Positions 1 to 7,523 are shown, counted from the stretch's first letter. The stretch is 22,294 nt of DNA from an uncultured Actinomycetes bacterium (GCA_937902285.1 CALGTB010000086.1:1-22294); one strand, 5' to 3'. Notes: generated by a model not told the origin, from the sequence alone. A program made the numbers and translations.

Positions 1-87
1 GGGGAGGGGCTCGCGGTCGCGGCGCGGCTTCGCCGACTCGCCGCGGGCGATGGTCCCGCGGATCGCCGTCTTGCGCGGAGCCGCCAT
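1..87 (-). CDS. N-terminus of a leftward gene, probably a bifunctional penicillin-binding protein (partial)
   Basis: Only the first 29 codons are inside the window, reading leftward from an ATG at 87 and open to the window edge. The visible residues are very basic (MAAPRKTAIRG, then several Arg/Lys), as expected for the cytoplasmic head of a membrane protein. No transmembrane segment or catalytic domain is reached. The functional guess rests on context: in Mycobacterium and Streptomyces the gene next to the padR-ino1 pair in this region is a class A penicillin-binding protein of the PonA type. No clear ribosome-binding site precedes the ATG, but a TAGACT hexamer lies 8 nt upstream, which fits a leaderless transcript. 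A short regulatory or hypothetical protein cannot be excluded. Confidence 0.6.
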   Translation of the reverse strand, partial: MAAPRKTAIRGTIARGESAKPRRDREPLP

Positions 88-95
88 GGTCGAGA

Positions 96-101
96 AGTCT
101 A
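96..101 (-). promoter_or_regulatory. Candidate leaderless -10 element (TAGACT) of the leftward gene
   Basis: Read on the minus strand, TAGACT matches the actinobacterial -10 pattern TANNNT. It ends 8 nt before the ATG at 87, so transcription would start at or next to the start codon. No convincing -35 is visible. Confidence 0.45.
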
Positions 102-116
102 CGGGGACTCGTCGAC

Positions 117-145
117 TTGCCTTCGATATATCGAGTTGATATGTT
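117..145 (+). promoter_or_regulatory. Candidate promoter of padR-ino1 (TTGCCT-N17-TATGTT)
   Basis: A TTGCCT (117-122) and a TATGTT (140-145) are separated by exactly 17 nt. Each matches the housekeeping consensus at 4 of 6 positions. Transcription would start near 152 and give a leader of about 35 nt carrying the GAGAGG ribosome-binding site of padR. The spacer contains a perfect palindrome (see the operator entry). Confidence 0.5.
123..134. promoter_or_regulatory. 12-bp perfect palindrome TCGATATATCGA, candidate PadR operator
   Basis: The palindrome lies between the -35 and -10 of the padR promoter, where a bound dimer would block RNA polymerase. It is strikingly AT-rich for this genome. 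Overlapping it is a second dyad, ATATC-N5-GATAT (128-142). PadR proteins usually repress their own gene by binding AT-rich dyads in the promoter. Assignment to this PadR is inference. Confidence 0.45.
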
Positions 146-154
146 GTTCCGACT

Positions 155-167
155 TATCGGAGCGATA
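155..167. promoter_or_regulatory. Inverted repeat TATCG-GAG-CGATA near the padR transcription start
   Basis: Five-bp arms with a 3-nt centre lie a few nucleotides downstream of the predicted start. The half-site CGATA/TATCG is the same as in the upstream palindrome at 123-134, so this may be a second binding site for the same regulator. Confidence 0.35.
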
Positions 168-185
168 TTCGGACGAGAGGCAGCC

Positions 186-821
186 ATGACGAAGCGTCAC
201 GACGTGCTCGAGTTCGCCGTCCTCGGCGTCCTGTCCGATGGCCCCCTGCACGGATACGAGCTGCGCAAGCGCCTGTCCGTCGTGCTCGGCCCCTTCCGGG
301 CCCTGTCCTACGGCTCCCTGTACCCCTGCCTGCGCCGACTCCAGGGGCGCGGGCTCATCGACGAGGTCGCCGTGACCCCCGCCCTGGAGTCGACCGCACC
401 GGCCCTCAGCGCCCGTCGCGCCCGCGTGGTCTACGCCATCACGGCCGACGGCAAGGAGGAGTTCGGCACCTGGGCCAACACGCCCGGTCCCGAGGCGTGG
501 GAGGACGAGGGCTTCGCCGCGCACATGGCCTTCTTCGGCCGCACCGAGTCGCGCGTGCGGCTGCGCATCCTCGAGGGACGGCGCTCACGGCTCGAGGAGC
601 GCGTGGACTCGCTGCGCGAGTCCGTGGTGCGAGGCCGCGCGAAGGCCGACGCCTACACCCTCCAGCTCCAGCAGCACGGTCTCGACGGCGCCGAGCGCGA
701 GGTGCGCTGGCTCAACGAGCTCATCCAGGCCGAGAGGTCCGCAGCACCCGCTGCGGCCGGTCTCGGCACCACCACAGGCACGACCACATCAGGAACGTCC
801 CAGGAGAAGGAGCAGTCATGA
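186..821 (+). CDS. PadR family transcriptional regulator
   Basis: A 211-residue DNA-binding regulator. The N-terminal winged helix-turn-helix is typical of PadR: residues about 6-80 include VLGVLSDGPLHGYEL and the SYGSLYPCLRRL recognition region, followed by wing residues. A C-terminal helical dimerisation domain (about 110-190) holds long charged helices, then a Thr/Gly/Ser-rich tail. The ATG at 186 is chosen because GAGAGG sits 6 nt upstream and the PadR fold begins right after it. An upstream in-frame TTG at 117 falls inside the promoter. The stop overlaps the ATG of ino1 (ATGA), so the two are co-transcribed and probably translationally coupled. The same padR-ino1 pair is found in mycobacteria (Rv0047c-Rv0046c). 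The effector is unknown. Confidence 0.9.
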   Translation: MTKRHDVLEFAVLGVLSDGPLHGYELRKRLSVVLGPFRALSYGSLYPCLRRLQGRGLIDEVAVTPALESTAPALSARRARVVYAITADGKEEFGTWANTPGPEAWEDEGFAAHMAFFGRTESRVRLRILEGRRSRLEERVDSLRESVVRGRAKADAYTLQLQQHGLDGAEREVRWLNELIQAERSAAPAAAGLGTTTGTTTSGTSQEKEQS

Positions 822-1900
822 GTTCGGTTCGCGTGGCAATCGTCGGAGTCGGCAACTGTGCCTCGTCGCTCGTCCAGGGCGTCGAGTACTACAAGGACGC
901 CGACCCGTCCGGATTCGTGCCCGGCCTGATGCACGTCCAGTTCGGCGACTACCACGTCCGCGACGTGCAGTTCGTCGCCGCGTTCGACGTCGACGGCAAG
1001 AAGGTCGGCCTCGACCTCGCCGAGGCGATCAACGCCTCCGAGAACAACACCCTGAAGTTCTGCGACGTGCCCCCCAGCGGCATCACCGTGCAGCGCGGCC
1101 ACACGCTCGACGGCCTCGGCAAGTACTACCGCGAGACCATCACCGAGTCGGACGAGACGCCCGTCGACGTCGTCGCGGCGCTCAAGGCCGCCAAGGTCGA
1201 CATCGTCGTGTGCTACCTCCCGGTGGGCTCGGAGGACGCCGCCAAGTACTACGCGCAGTGCGCCATCGATGCCGGCTGCGGCTTCGTCAACGCCCTGCCC
1301 GTCTTCATCGCCGGCACCCCCGAGTGGGCGCAGAAGTTTACCGATGCCGGCCTGCCCATCGTCGGCGACGACATCAAGAGCCAGGTCGGTGCCACCATCA
1401 CGCACCGCGTCATGGCCAAGCTGTTCGAGGACCGCGGCGTGATCCTCGACCGCACGTACCAGCTCAACGTCGGCGGCAACATGGACTTCAAGAACATGCT
1501 CGAGCGTGACCGCCTCGAGTCCAAGAAGATCTCCAAGACGCAGTCGGTCACGTCGCAGGTCACCTCCCACGACATGGGCGCCCGCAACGTGCACATCGGG
1601 CCGAGCGACTACATCGCCTGGCTCGACGACCGCAAGTGGGCGTTCGTGCGCCTCGAGGGACGCGCCTTCGGCGATGCCCCGCTCAACCTCGAGTACAAGC
1701 TCGAGGTGTGGGACTCCCCCAACAGCGCCGGCGTCATCATCGACGCGGTGCGCGCCGCCAAGATCGCCCTCGACCGCGGCATCGGCGGGCCGATCCTGTC
1801 CGCGTCGAGCTACTTCATGAAGTCCCCTCCGGTGCAGTACAACGACACCGAGGCCAAGCAGGCCGTCGAGGACTTCATCGCGGGGACGATCGAGCGCTGA
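818..1900 (+). CDS. ino1: Myo-inositol-1-phosphate synthase
   Basis: A 360-residue cytosolic enzyme that converts glucose 6-phosphate to 1L-myo-inositol 1-phosphate using bound NAD. It feeds mycothiol and phosphatidylinositol synthesis. The Rossmann motif GVGNCASSL is at residues 10-18, and the family signature GGNMDFKNML lies around residue 220, followed by the Lys-rich SKKISK catalytic region. Length fits the short bacterial/actinobacterial form rather than the 500-residue eukaryotic enzyme. The start overlaps the padR stop by 4 nt and has GAAGGAG 5 nt upstream. A strong hairpin follows the stop. Placement behind a PadR gene suggests that this regulator controls inositol or mycothiol supply. 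Confidence 0.96.
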   Translation: MSSVRVAIVGVGNCASSLVQGVEYYKDADPSGFVPGLMHVQFGDYHVRDVQFVAAFDVDGKKVGLDLAEAINASENNTLKFCDVPPSGITVQRGHTLDGLGKYYRETITESDETPVDVVAALKAAKVDIVVCYLPVGSEDAAKYYAQCAIDAGCGFVNALPVFIAGTPEWAQKFTDAGLPIVGDDIKSQVGATITHRVMAKLFEDRGVILDRTYQLNVGGNMDFKNMLERDRLESKKISKTQSVTSQVTSHDMGARNVHIGPSDYIAWLDDRKWAFVRLEGRAFGDAPLNLEYKLEVWDSPNSAGVIIDAVRAAKIALDRGIGGPILSASSYFMKSPPVQYNDTEAKQAVEDFIAGTIER

Positions 1901-1916
1901 CCCGCACCCAGCCTGT

Positions 1917-1965
1917 GACAGGCGAGCAGTTCCCGTGCCTCACGCGCGGAGACTGCTCGCCTGTC
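1917..1965 (+). terminator. Strong hairpin after ino1 (14-bp perfect stem, 21-nt loop)
   Basis: GACAGGCGAGCAGT (1917-1930) pairs perfectly with 1952-1965. Inside the loop, CGTG-CCT-CACG can form a nested small hairpin. No T-run follows, which is common for actinobacterial terminators. It lies 16 nt after the ino1 stop and before the next gene's promoter. Confidence 0.75.
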
Positions 1966-1994
1966 CCGTTCCGCGGGTGATCTCGCCAGCGCGG

Positions 1995-2000
1995 TAGCGT
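1995..2000 (+). promoter_or_regulatory. Candidate leaderless -10 element (TAGCGT) of the MFS gene
   Basis: TANNNT-type hexamer ending 7 nt before the GTG start at 2008. No ribosome-binding site is present between them, so a leaderless mRNA is the simplest reading. No good -35 is seen. Confidence 0.5.
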
Positions 2001-2007
2001 CCCCCTC

Positions 2008-3309
2008 GTGGTCGCTCTCCCGGCACTTCGCGAGGTGCTCGCCGGGCGCGACTTCCGTCGGCTCTACGGAGTGCGCCTCGTCGCCCAGTTCGGCGACGGG
2101 CTGCTGCAGGCCGCCCTGGCCACCTTCGTGCTGTTCTCGCCGGAGCGTGAGCCCGATGCGGCCAAGGTCGCCGCGGCCTTCGCCATCCTGCTGCTGCCCT
2201 ACTCGGTCATCGGCCCCTTCGCCGGGGTCTTCCTCGACCGCTGGCGGCGTCGCAACGTGCTGGTCAGGGCCAACCTGCTCAAGGCGCTGTTCACCGTCCC
2301 CATCATCGCGCTCGTCCTCGTCGCGAACGACGGCTTCGCCCTGGGCCTCGCCGTGCTGGTGGTGCTCGGGATCGGCCGCTTCGTGCTGGCCGGGCTCTCG
2401 GCGTCGCTTCCGCACGTGGTGGCGGGACGCGATCTGGTCACCGCCAATGCCCTCACCCCGACCTCAGGCACGATCATGGCCGCCGTGGGCGCCCTGGCGG
2501 GAGTCGCCCTGCGCTCGGCGCTCGGCGGCGGCGACACCGGGAGCGCCATCGTCCTCGGCTGCGCCCTTGCGGCCTACGTGGCGTCCGCGGGGATCGCGCT
2601 CCTCATCGCGGTCGACCGCCTCGGGCCGGACGGCGAGCGGCCCTCCGACACGGTGCGCGGAGTGGCCGTCGGGCTCATGGAGGGCATCCGCGAACTGCGC
2701 ATCCACGCAGAGGCGGGCCGGGCCATCGCTGTGGTCGGCGTCCACCGCATCGCCTTCGGCGTGCTCACGGCAGGAGGCCTCCTGCTCGTCCGCTACACCT
2801 TCAACGCCCTGACGGCAGCCGACACGGCGCTGAACGAGTTCGCCCTCCTCACGGGTGCCGCAGCACTCGGCGCCCTGGTCGGCGCGATCCTCACGCCGGC
2901 GGCGAGCCGGCGCTGGGACGCCGTCCGCTGGTCGTCCTTCGCCCTGGCGCAGGCCGGCACGCTCGGCATCGCCCTCATCATCGTGGGGGCCATGACGCCG
3001 GCGTTCCCGGCGCTGCTGGCGGGGGCGGCGAGCCTGGGGTTCGCCGGTCAGTCGGTGAAGGTGTGCTCCGACACCCTCGTTCAGCGCTACATCCCCGACG
3101 ACCATCTCGGCCGGGTCTTCGCCCTCTTCGACATGATCGTCAACGTCTGCCTCGTCGCCGGCATCGCGGTGCTCGCCGTCGTCTCCCCGACGAGCGGCCA
3201 GACGCCGATCACCTACGTCGCGGTCGGGCTCATGCTGGTTTCCACGGCACTGTGGTACCGGCGCCATCAGCCCAATAGAGTCCGGTCTACTGACGAGCCT
3301 GGAGGCTGA
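2008..3309 (+). CDS. MFS transporter
   Basis: A 433-residue polytopic membrane protein with about 12 hydrophobic segments. The loop between helices 2 and 3 reads GVFLDRWRRRN (about residues 74-84), a good match to the MFS signature GxxxDRxxRR. A hydrophilic loop near residues 205-240 separates the two halves. It looks like the drug/siderophore-exporter branch of MFS; the substrate cannot be read from sequence. The GTG start has no ribosome-binding site but carries a -10 hexamer just upstream. The downstream membrane protein begins 1 nt after its stop, so the two form an operon. In Streptomyces an MFS gene also neighbours ino1, so this is a conserved neighbour. Confidence 0.88.
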   Translation: MVALPALREVLAGRDFRRLYGVRLVAQFGDGLLQAALATFVLFSPEREPDAAKVAAAFAILLLPYSVIGPFAGVFLDRWRRRNVLVRANLLKALFTVPIIALVLVANDGFALGLAVLVVLGIGRFVLAGLSASLPHVVAGRDLVTANALTPTSGTIMAAVGALAGVALRSALGGGDTGSAIVLGCALAAYVASAGIALLIAVDRLGPDGERPSDTVRGVAVGLMEGIRELRIHAEAGRAIAVVGVHRIAFGVLTAGGLLLVRYTFNALTAADTALNEFALLTGAAALGALVGAILTPAASRRWDAVRWSSFALAQAGTLGIALIIVGAMTPAFPALLAGAASLGFAGQSVKVCSDTLVQRYIPDDHLGRVFALFDMIVNVCLVAGIAVLAVVSPTSGQTPITYVAVGLMLVSTALWYRRHQPNRVRSTDEPGG

Positions 3310-3310
3310 C

Positions 3311-4588
3311 ATGAGCGACACCACTGCCACGGCGAAGCGCTGGGGGGCGCGGTCCATCGTCTCGCTGGTGCTGTTCGTCCTCGCCACCGTGCTCTGCTCC
3401 AACGCCCTCGTCGCGCACTGGGGCCACCGCACCGTCATCGACAGCCAGCGCTACCTCGACACCGTCGGGCCGCTCATCGAGCAGCCGGAGGTCCAGGAGG
3501 CGCTCGCCACCGCGGTGACCGACCGGGTCGTCGCCGAGATCGACACGCAGTCACAGGTGTCCTCGCTGCTCGGCAACCTCAACGTCCCGTCCGGCCTCTC
3601 CACGGTGCTGTCGGCGCCGATCGCCACCGGGATCAACAGCCTCATCGGCGAGCTGGTGACGAAGTTCATCGCGTCCGACCAGTTCGCCAGGGTGTGGATC
3701 ACCCTCAACACCGCCGCGCAGCGCGGCATCGTGGCCATCCTCGAGGGCGGCAACGAGGGGCCGGTGCGCATTCAGGGCGACAAGATCGTCCTGGACATCT
3801 CGACGGCCCTGGCCGCCATCCAGCAGCACGTCGTCGATGCGGGCATCACGGCCGCCGCGAACATCACCATCCCGGAGAACGACCGGCAGATCGAGCTGGC
3901 CACCGTCAGCGGGCTCGGCCAGATCCGCTTCATCTACGCGCTCACGTCGCCGATCCTGCAGTGGTTCCCGCTCATCGTCGCGGCGATGTTCGCGCTGTCG
4001 ATCGCGCTCGCACGCAGACGGGCTCGCACGGTCGTCGCCACCGGCATCGCCGTCGTCGGCTCGGCCCTGCTGGTCGCGCTCGTCCTCACGGTGGGTCAGG
4101 AGCAGTTCGTCAACCAGCTCCAGGGCACCGTCTTCGGGCCGGCGTCGAACGTCTTCTGGGACACCCTGTTCAGCTACCTCATCCTGGGAACCCGGGCCAT
4201 CTTCTGGCTCGGCGTCATCGTGATCGTCGCGGGCTGGTTCGGTGGCCGCACGGCCACCGCGCGCCGGCTGCGCGGCCACGTCGTCAAGGGCCTCGACGAG
4301 CTCGGCGACCGGCTGACCGGCATGGCTGGGTTCCGCGCCGCGGTCGGCAGGCACGCCCCGCTCATCCGCTGGGCGATCTACATCGTCGTGGGGCTCTTCC
4401 TCATCCTGTCCGACCTCGCCTCGCCCACCACCGTGTTCTGGTGCGCGGCACTGGCGGCGGGTCTCATCACCGCGGTTCAGGTGCTGGCGGACGTCCCGGA
4501 CGAGGGAGCGGCCGAGGCGGCCGACGACGCTGCCCTCGACAGGTCGACGAGCTCGATGCCGGCCGTGGGGTCGAGCACGACGGAGTAG
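3311..4588 (+). CDS. Conserved multi-pass membrane protein of unknown function
   Basis: A 425-residue protein I cannot assign to a named family. One membrane segment lies at about residues 14-36. A large, probably extracytoplasmic region of roughly 175 residues follows (about 38-213; Thr/Val/Ile-rich, no Cys, predicted mixed helices). Five further hydrophobic segments lie at about 215-235, 241-262, 286-310, 351-369 and 373-393. The acidic, Ala-rich C-tail has no recognisable motif. GGAGG lies 5 nt before the ATG and overlaps the end of the MFS gene, so translation is coupled. The last 112 bp run antisense through the 3' end of the converging DUF2252 gene. The architecture suggests an envelope sensor or assembly factor, but that is a guess. 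Confidence 0.8.
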   Translation: MSDTTATAKRWGARSIVSLVLFVLATVLCSNALVAHWGHRTVIDSQRYLDTVGPLIEQPEVQEALATAVTDRVVAEIDTQSQVSSLLGNLNVPSGLSTVLSAPIATGINSLIGELVTKFIASDQFARVWITLNTAAQRGIVAILEGGNEGPVRIQGDKIVLDISTALAAIQQHVVDAGITAAANITIPENDRQIELATVSGLGQIRFIYALTSPILQWFPLIVAAMFALSIALARRRARTVVATGIAVVGSALLVALVLTVGQEQFVNQLQGTVFGPASNVFWDTLFSYLILGTRAIFWLGVIVIVAGWFGGRTATARRLRGHVVKGLDELGDRLTGMAGFRAAVGRHAPLIRWAIYIVVGLFLILSDLASPTTVFWCAALAAGLITAVQVLADVPDEGAAEAADDAALDRSTSSMPAVGSSTTE

Positions 4589-6003
4589 CGCGAGGCGGCC
4601 GTGTCGTCCTCGAGGCTGATCGCGTGCGCCGCGATGCCGGCCTGGTAGGCGGCGAAGTCGCGGCCCACCTGGTCGGCATAGGCCAGTGAGAAGTCACGCA
4701 CCGCGGAGTCGAACTTGTCACTCGACCCGAGGTAGGCGGCAATCGCCACGGGATCCCCGGCGCGCGCATGGGCGCGGGCGAGCGCGCGTCCGCAGATGCG
4801 GGCGTAGCCGGGCAGCGTGACGGCGTCGAACGTCGAGGGATCGGGCGCGAACTTCATGTCGCGCAGCTGCCGCACGTAGAACTGCCGTCCGGCGGCCCCC
4901 TCGACCCAGCCGAGGAAGACGTCCGAGGCCGCCTGCATGAACTGCTGCCCCACCACCACCCGCTCGCCCGACTGGCTGAACGACGAGGGCGCGGTGTACT
5001 GCTCGAGGACGCTGGGCACCGCCTGCTTCGCCTGCATGACGATGAGGTCGCTCTCGTCGCGGCCCTGCATGAGCAGGACGAAGGCCAGCAGCCCCACGCT
5101 GCCGACGCCGACGACCTTGTGGCCCACGTCGATGACGTGGTAGCGGCCGAGCAGCTGCTGGCGGTCGCGGGGAAGGGTGGACTGGTACTGCTGCAGGAGC
5201 CTGGTGATGCGCTGGGTCGGGTCGTCGCCCATGTTCAGCCGCAGGAGCAGGGGCGGCTGGTTGAGGAACCGGCGCTGCCCGTCGACCACCTCCGTCATCT
5301 TGGAGATGGCCGACCAGCTGTCGCGGGTGCGGGCCTTCGCCGCGCTCTTCTCGATGCGCTTGCCGGACGACGAGACCCCGTCCGCCCTGGCCCACTCCCG
5401 CAGCACGTCGACGCCGATCCGGTCGTACCAGACCGCGAGGTCGCCCATCCCGGCGTAGGACTCCATGCTCAGCCGGTACTCGGTCGCCACGGCCGTCGCC
5501 GACGCACGCACCACGTCGGCCGGCAGGTCGACGTCGTTGCCGGCGAGGACGAACGACGCCGCCAGGCGCAGGACATCCCACTCGAAGGGTCCGGGATTGG
5601 TCTCGTCGAAGTCGTTGATGTCGAAGATGATGCTGCGATCCGGGGCCGCGAACATCCCGAAGTTCGACAGGTGGGCATCACCGCAGAGCTGCGTGATGAG
5701 GCCGCTGTTCGGCCTGGCGGCGAGGTCGCAGGCCATCACGGCGGCGCTGCCCCGGTAGAACGTGAACGGCGAGACGGACATGCGACTGTGCCGCAGCGGG
5801 AGCAGCGCCTGCACCCGGTCGGTCTCCTGGGCGGCGAGCACCTGGACGGGATCGGGGCGATCGGCCGCCGGCGCGTACTGCGCGATGGCGGTCCGGGGAA
5901 GCTGGCTCCGGGCAGCGCGCCCCGCCTCCTGCCGCTCGGCCACGGTGGCGATCCGCGTGCCCTCGCGCAGCCCCATGGCTGCCTGTGATGGTGCCTCGCT
6001 CAT
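4477..6003 (-). CDS. DUF2252 family protein (kinase-like fold)
   Basis: A 508-residue cytosolic protein. Conserved DUF2252 blocks are FYRGSAAVMACDLA (82-95), QLCGDAHLSNFG (105-116) and FDINDFDETNPGPFEWD (127-143). The D-x-H-x-x-N arrangement in GDAHLSNFG followed by DFDE resembles the catalytic and metal-binding motifs of aminoglycoside-phosphotransferase-like kinases, so a small-molecule kinase role is plausible but unproven. The ATG at 6003 is chosen because it lies 19 nt after the pcnA stop, with a GAGAGGG element upstream and family homology starting soon after. The open frame further upstream runs inside pcnA and is not used. It is probably co-transcribed with pcnA. Its last 36 codons overlap the converging membrane-protein gene; the Ser/Ala-rich tail is probably not conserved. 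Confidence 0.87.
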   Translation of the reverse strand: MSEAPSQAAMGLREGTRIATVAERQEAGRAARSQLPRTAIAQYAPAADRPDPVQVLAAQETDRVQALLPLRHSRMSVSPFTFYRGSAAVMACDLAARPNSGLITQLCGDAHLSNFGMFAAPDRSIIFDINDFDETNPGPFEWDVLRLAASFVLAGNDVDLPADVVRASATAVATEYRLSMESYAGMGDLAVWYDRIGVDVLREWARADGVSSSGKRIEKSAAKARTRDSWSAISKMTEVVDGQRRFLNQPPLLLRLNMGDDPTQRITRLLQQYQSTLPRDRQQLLGRYHVIDVGHKVVGVGSVGLLAFVLLMQGRDESDLIVMQAKQAVPSVLEQYTAPSSFSQSGERVVVGQQFMQAASDVFLGWVEGAAGRQFYVRQLRDMKFAPDPSTFDAVTLPGYARICGRALARAHARAGDPVAIAAYLGSSDKFDSAVRDFSLAYADQVGRDFAAYQAGIAAHAISLEDDTAASRYSVVLDPTAGIELVDLSRAASSAASAAPSSGTSAST

Positions 6004-6022
6004 GGCCTCGGTGCCCTCTCGC

Positions 6023-7477
6023 TCACGACCGCGCTCCCCACCAGGCCAGCAGCGCCTCGGCTGCCGTCTCGTCGTCGAGCGGCCCCCGGTCCAGTCGAAG
6101 ATCGAGCAGGAACTGGTAGGCCTCGCCCACCAGCGGCCCCGGCGGGATGCCGAGGATCGCCATGATGGCACGCCCGTCGAGGTCGGGCCGGATCGAGTCG
6201 AGCGCCTCCTGCTGCTCGAGCACGGCGATCCGCTCCTCGAGGGAGTCGTAGGAGCGCTGCAGGGCGGCAGCCCTGCGTCGGTTGCGCGTGGTGCTGTCGG
6301 CACGGGTCAGCTTGTGGAGCCGGGACAGCAGCGGGCCCGCGTCGCGCACGTACCGCCGCACGGCCGAGTCGGTCCACTCGCCGTCGCCGTAGCCGTGGAA
6401 CCGCAGGTGCAGCTCGACCAGCCGCGAGACGTCATCGACCGTCTCGTTGGGGAACCTGAGGGCCTGCAGGCGCTTGCGCGTCATGCGGGCGCCGACCACC
6501 TCGTGATGGTGGAACGAGACCCGGCCGTCGGGCTCGAATCGCCGCGTGCGCGGCTTGCCGATGTCATGCATGAGCGCGGCGAGCCGCAGCACCGGATCCG
6601 GACCGCTCACCGGCTCGTGACGCGTCTCCAGCGCCATCGCCTGCTCGAGGACGGTGAGGGTGTGCTCGTAGACGTCCTTGTGGTGGTGGTGCTCGTCCTC
6701 CTCCAGCCGGAGCAGCGGCAGTTCGGGCATCACCACGTCGGCGAGTCCGGTGTCGACCATGAGCGCCAGTCCGCGCCTGGGGTCCGGGGACATCACCAGC
6801 TTCACGAACTCCTCGCGCATGCGCTCGGCGGACACGATGGACAGCCGCGAGGACTGGTCGGCCATCGCCGCGACCACCTCGGGGCTCACGTCGAAGCCGA
6901 GCTGGGCCGAGAAGCGCGCTGCCCGCAGCATCCGCAGCGGATCGTCGCCGAACGAGTCCTCCGGGCGGCCCGGCGTGCGGATGAGGCGCCGATCGAGGTC
7001 CTCCTGCCCCCCGAAGAGGTCGACCAGCGCGAGTCCGGGGAGTCGGATGGCCATGGCGTTGATGGTGAAGTCACGCCGGACGAGGTCGTCGGCCAGGCTG
7101 GTGCCGTAGGCGACGGCGGGCTTGCGCGAGTCGCGCTCGTAGGCCTCGCTCCGGTAGGTCGTGATCTCGACCACCCGGCCCGCGACCCGCGCGCCGATCG
7201 TTCCGAAGGCGATGCCCACCTCCCAGGTCGTCTCGGCCCATCCCTCGAGGACGGCCAGGACCTGCTCGGGACGGGCGTCCGTCGTGAGGTCGAGATCGGC
7301 CTCGGGCTGGCTCGACAGGCGGCCGAGGAAGGCGTCGCGTACCGATCCGCCCACGAGGGCGACCTCATGCCCGGCCGCCGAGAATCGATCGCCGAACGCG
7401 GTGAGGAGGGGGGTCAGCGGGGCGAGCTCGGCCACCAGCCGGCGCTGCGCGTCGGGCGAGTCGGAAAGGGGGGCCAC
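6023..7477 (-). CDS. pcnA: CCA tRNA nucleotidyltransferase
   Basis: A 484-residue enzyme that adds or repairs the 3'-CCA end of tRNAs. The nucleotidyltransferase head carries VGGSVRDAFLG (42-52) and the metal-binding DLDL (61-64). RRDFTINAMA (134-143) and DPLRMLRAARF (about 179-189) are the class II nucleotide-recognition and neck motifs. An HD domain follows with LMHDIGKPRTRR (302-313) and a His-rich stretch HHHHKDVYEHT (263-273), as in actinobacterial PcnA proteins. The GTG start at 7477 has no ribosome-binding site but has TACGCT 8 nt upstream, suggesting a leaderless message. It diverges from the Nudix gene with 46 bp between start codons, the same pairing as Rv3907c/Rv3908 in M. tuberculosis. 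A DUF2252 gene follows on the same strand. Confidence 0.95.
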   Translation of the reverse strand: MAPLSDSPDAQRRLVAELAPLTPLLTAFGDRFSAAGHEVALVGGSVRDAFLGRLSSQPEADLDLTTDARPEQVLAVLEGWAETTWEVGIAFGTIGARVAGRVVEITTYRSEAYERDSRKPAVAYGTSLADDLVRRDFTINAMAIRLPGLALVDLFGGQEDLDRRLIRTPGRPEDSFGDDPLRMLRAARFSAQLGFDVSPEVVAAMADQSSRLSIVSAERMREEFVKLVMSPDPRRGLALMVDTGLADVVMPELPLLRLEEDEHHHHKDVYEHTLTVLEQAMALETRHEPVSGPDPVLRLAALMHDIGKPRTRRFEPDGRVSFHHHEVVGARMTRKRLQALRFPNETVDDVSRLVELHLRFHGYGDGEWTDSAVRRYVRDAGPLLSRLHKLTRADSTTRNRRRAAALQRSYDSLEERIAVLEQQEALDSIRPDLDGRAIMAILGIPPGPLVGEAYQFLLDLRLDRGPLDDETAAEALLAWWGARS

Positions 7478-7485
7478 GCCAGCAG

Positions 7486-7491
7486 AGCGTA
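7486..7491 (-). promoter_or_regulatory. Candidate leaderless -10 element (TACGCT) of pcnA
   Basis: On the minus strand TACGCT fits TANNNT and ends 8 nt before the GTG start. No Shine-Dalgarno sequence intervenes. Confidence 0.5.
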
Positions 7492-7495
7492 GACG

Positions 7496-7507
7496 GGTGC
7501 CGGCACC
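7496..7507. promoter_or_regulatory. 12-bp perfect palindrome GGTGCCGGCACC between pcnA and the Nudix gene
   Basis: The palindrome is centred within 1-2 bp of the midpoint between the two divergent start codons and lies between the two -10 elements. Position and symmetry suggest a shared operator acting on both promoters. No matching regulator is evident in the window. Confidence 0.4.
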
Positions 7508-7511
7508 GGTT

Positions 7512-7517
7512 TATCCT
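7512..7517 (+). promoter_or_regulatory. Candidate leaderless -10 element (TATCCT) of the Nudix operon
   Basis: TATCCT ends 6 nt before the ATG at 7524. There is no ribosome-binding site, consistent with transcription starting at the A of the start codon. Confidence 0.55.
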
Positions 7518-7523
7518 GCCCAT

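Noticed and set aside
117..185. TTG at 117 as an earlier start of PadR
   Set aside because: It coincides with the -35 element, and the added residues are not part of the PadR fold; the ATG at 186 has a good ribosome-binding site.
653..1594. Long antisense open frame across ino1 (about 313 codons)
   Set aside because: A mirror of the high-GC codon pattern; Asp/Val/Gly/Leu/His-rich composition without any domain, and ino1 on the other strand is certain.
4768..7492. Long plus-strand frames opposite the DUF2252 and pcnA genes
   Set aside because: Low-complexity His/Gly/Arg/Val composition with no motif; both minus-strand genes carry clear family motifs throughout.
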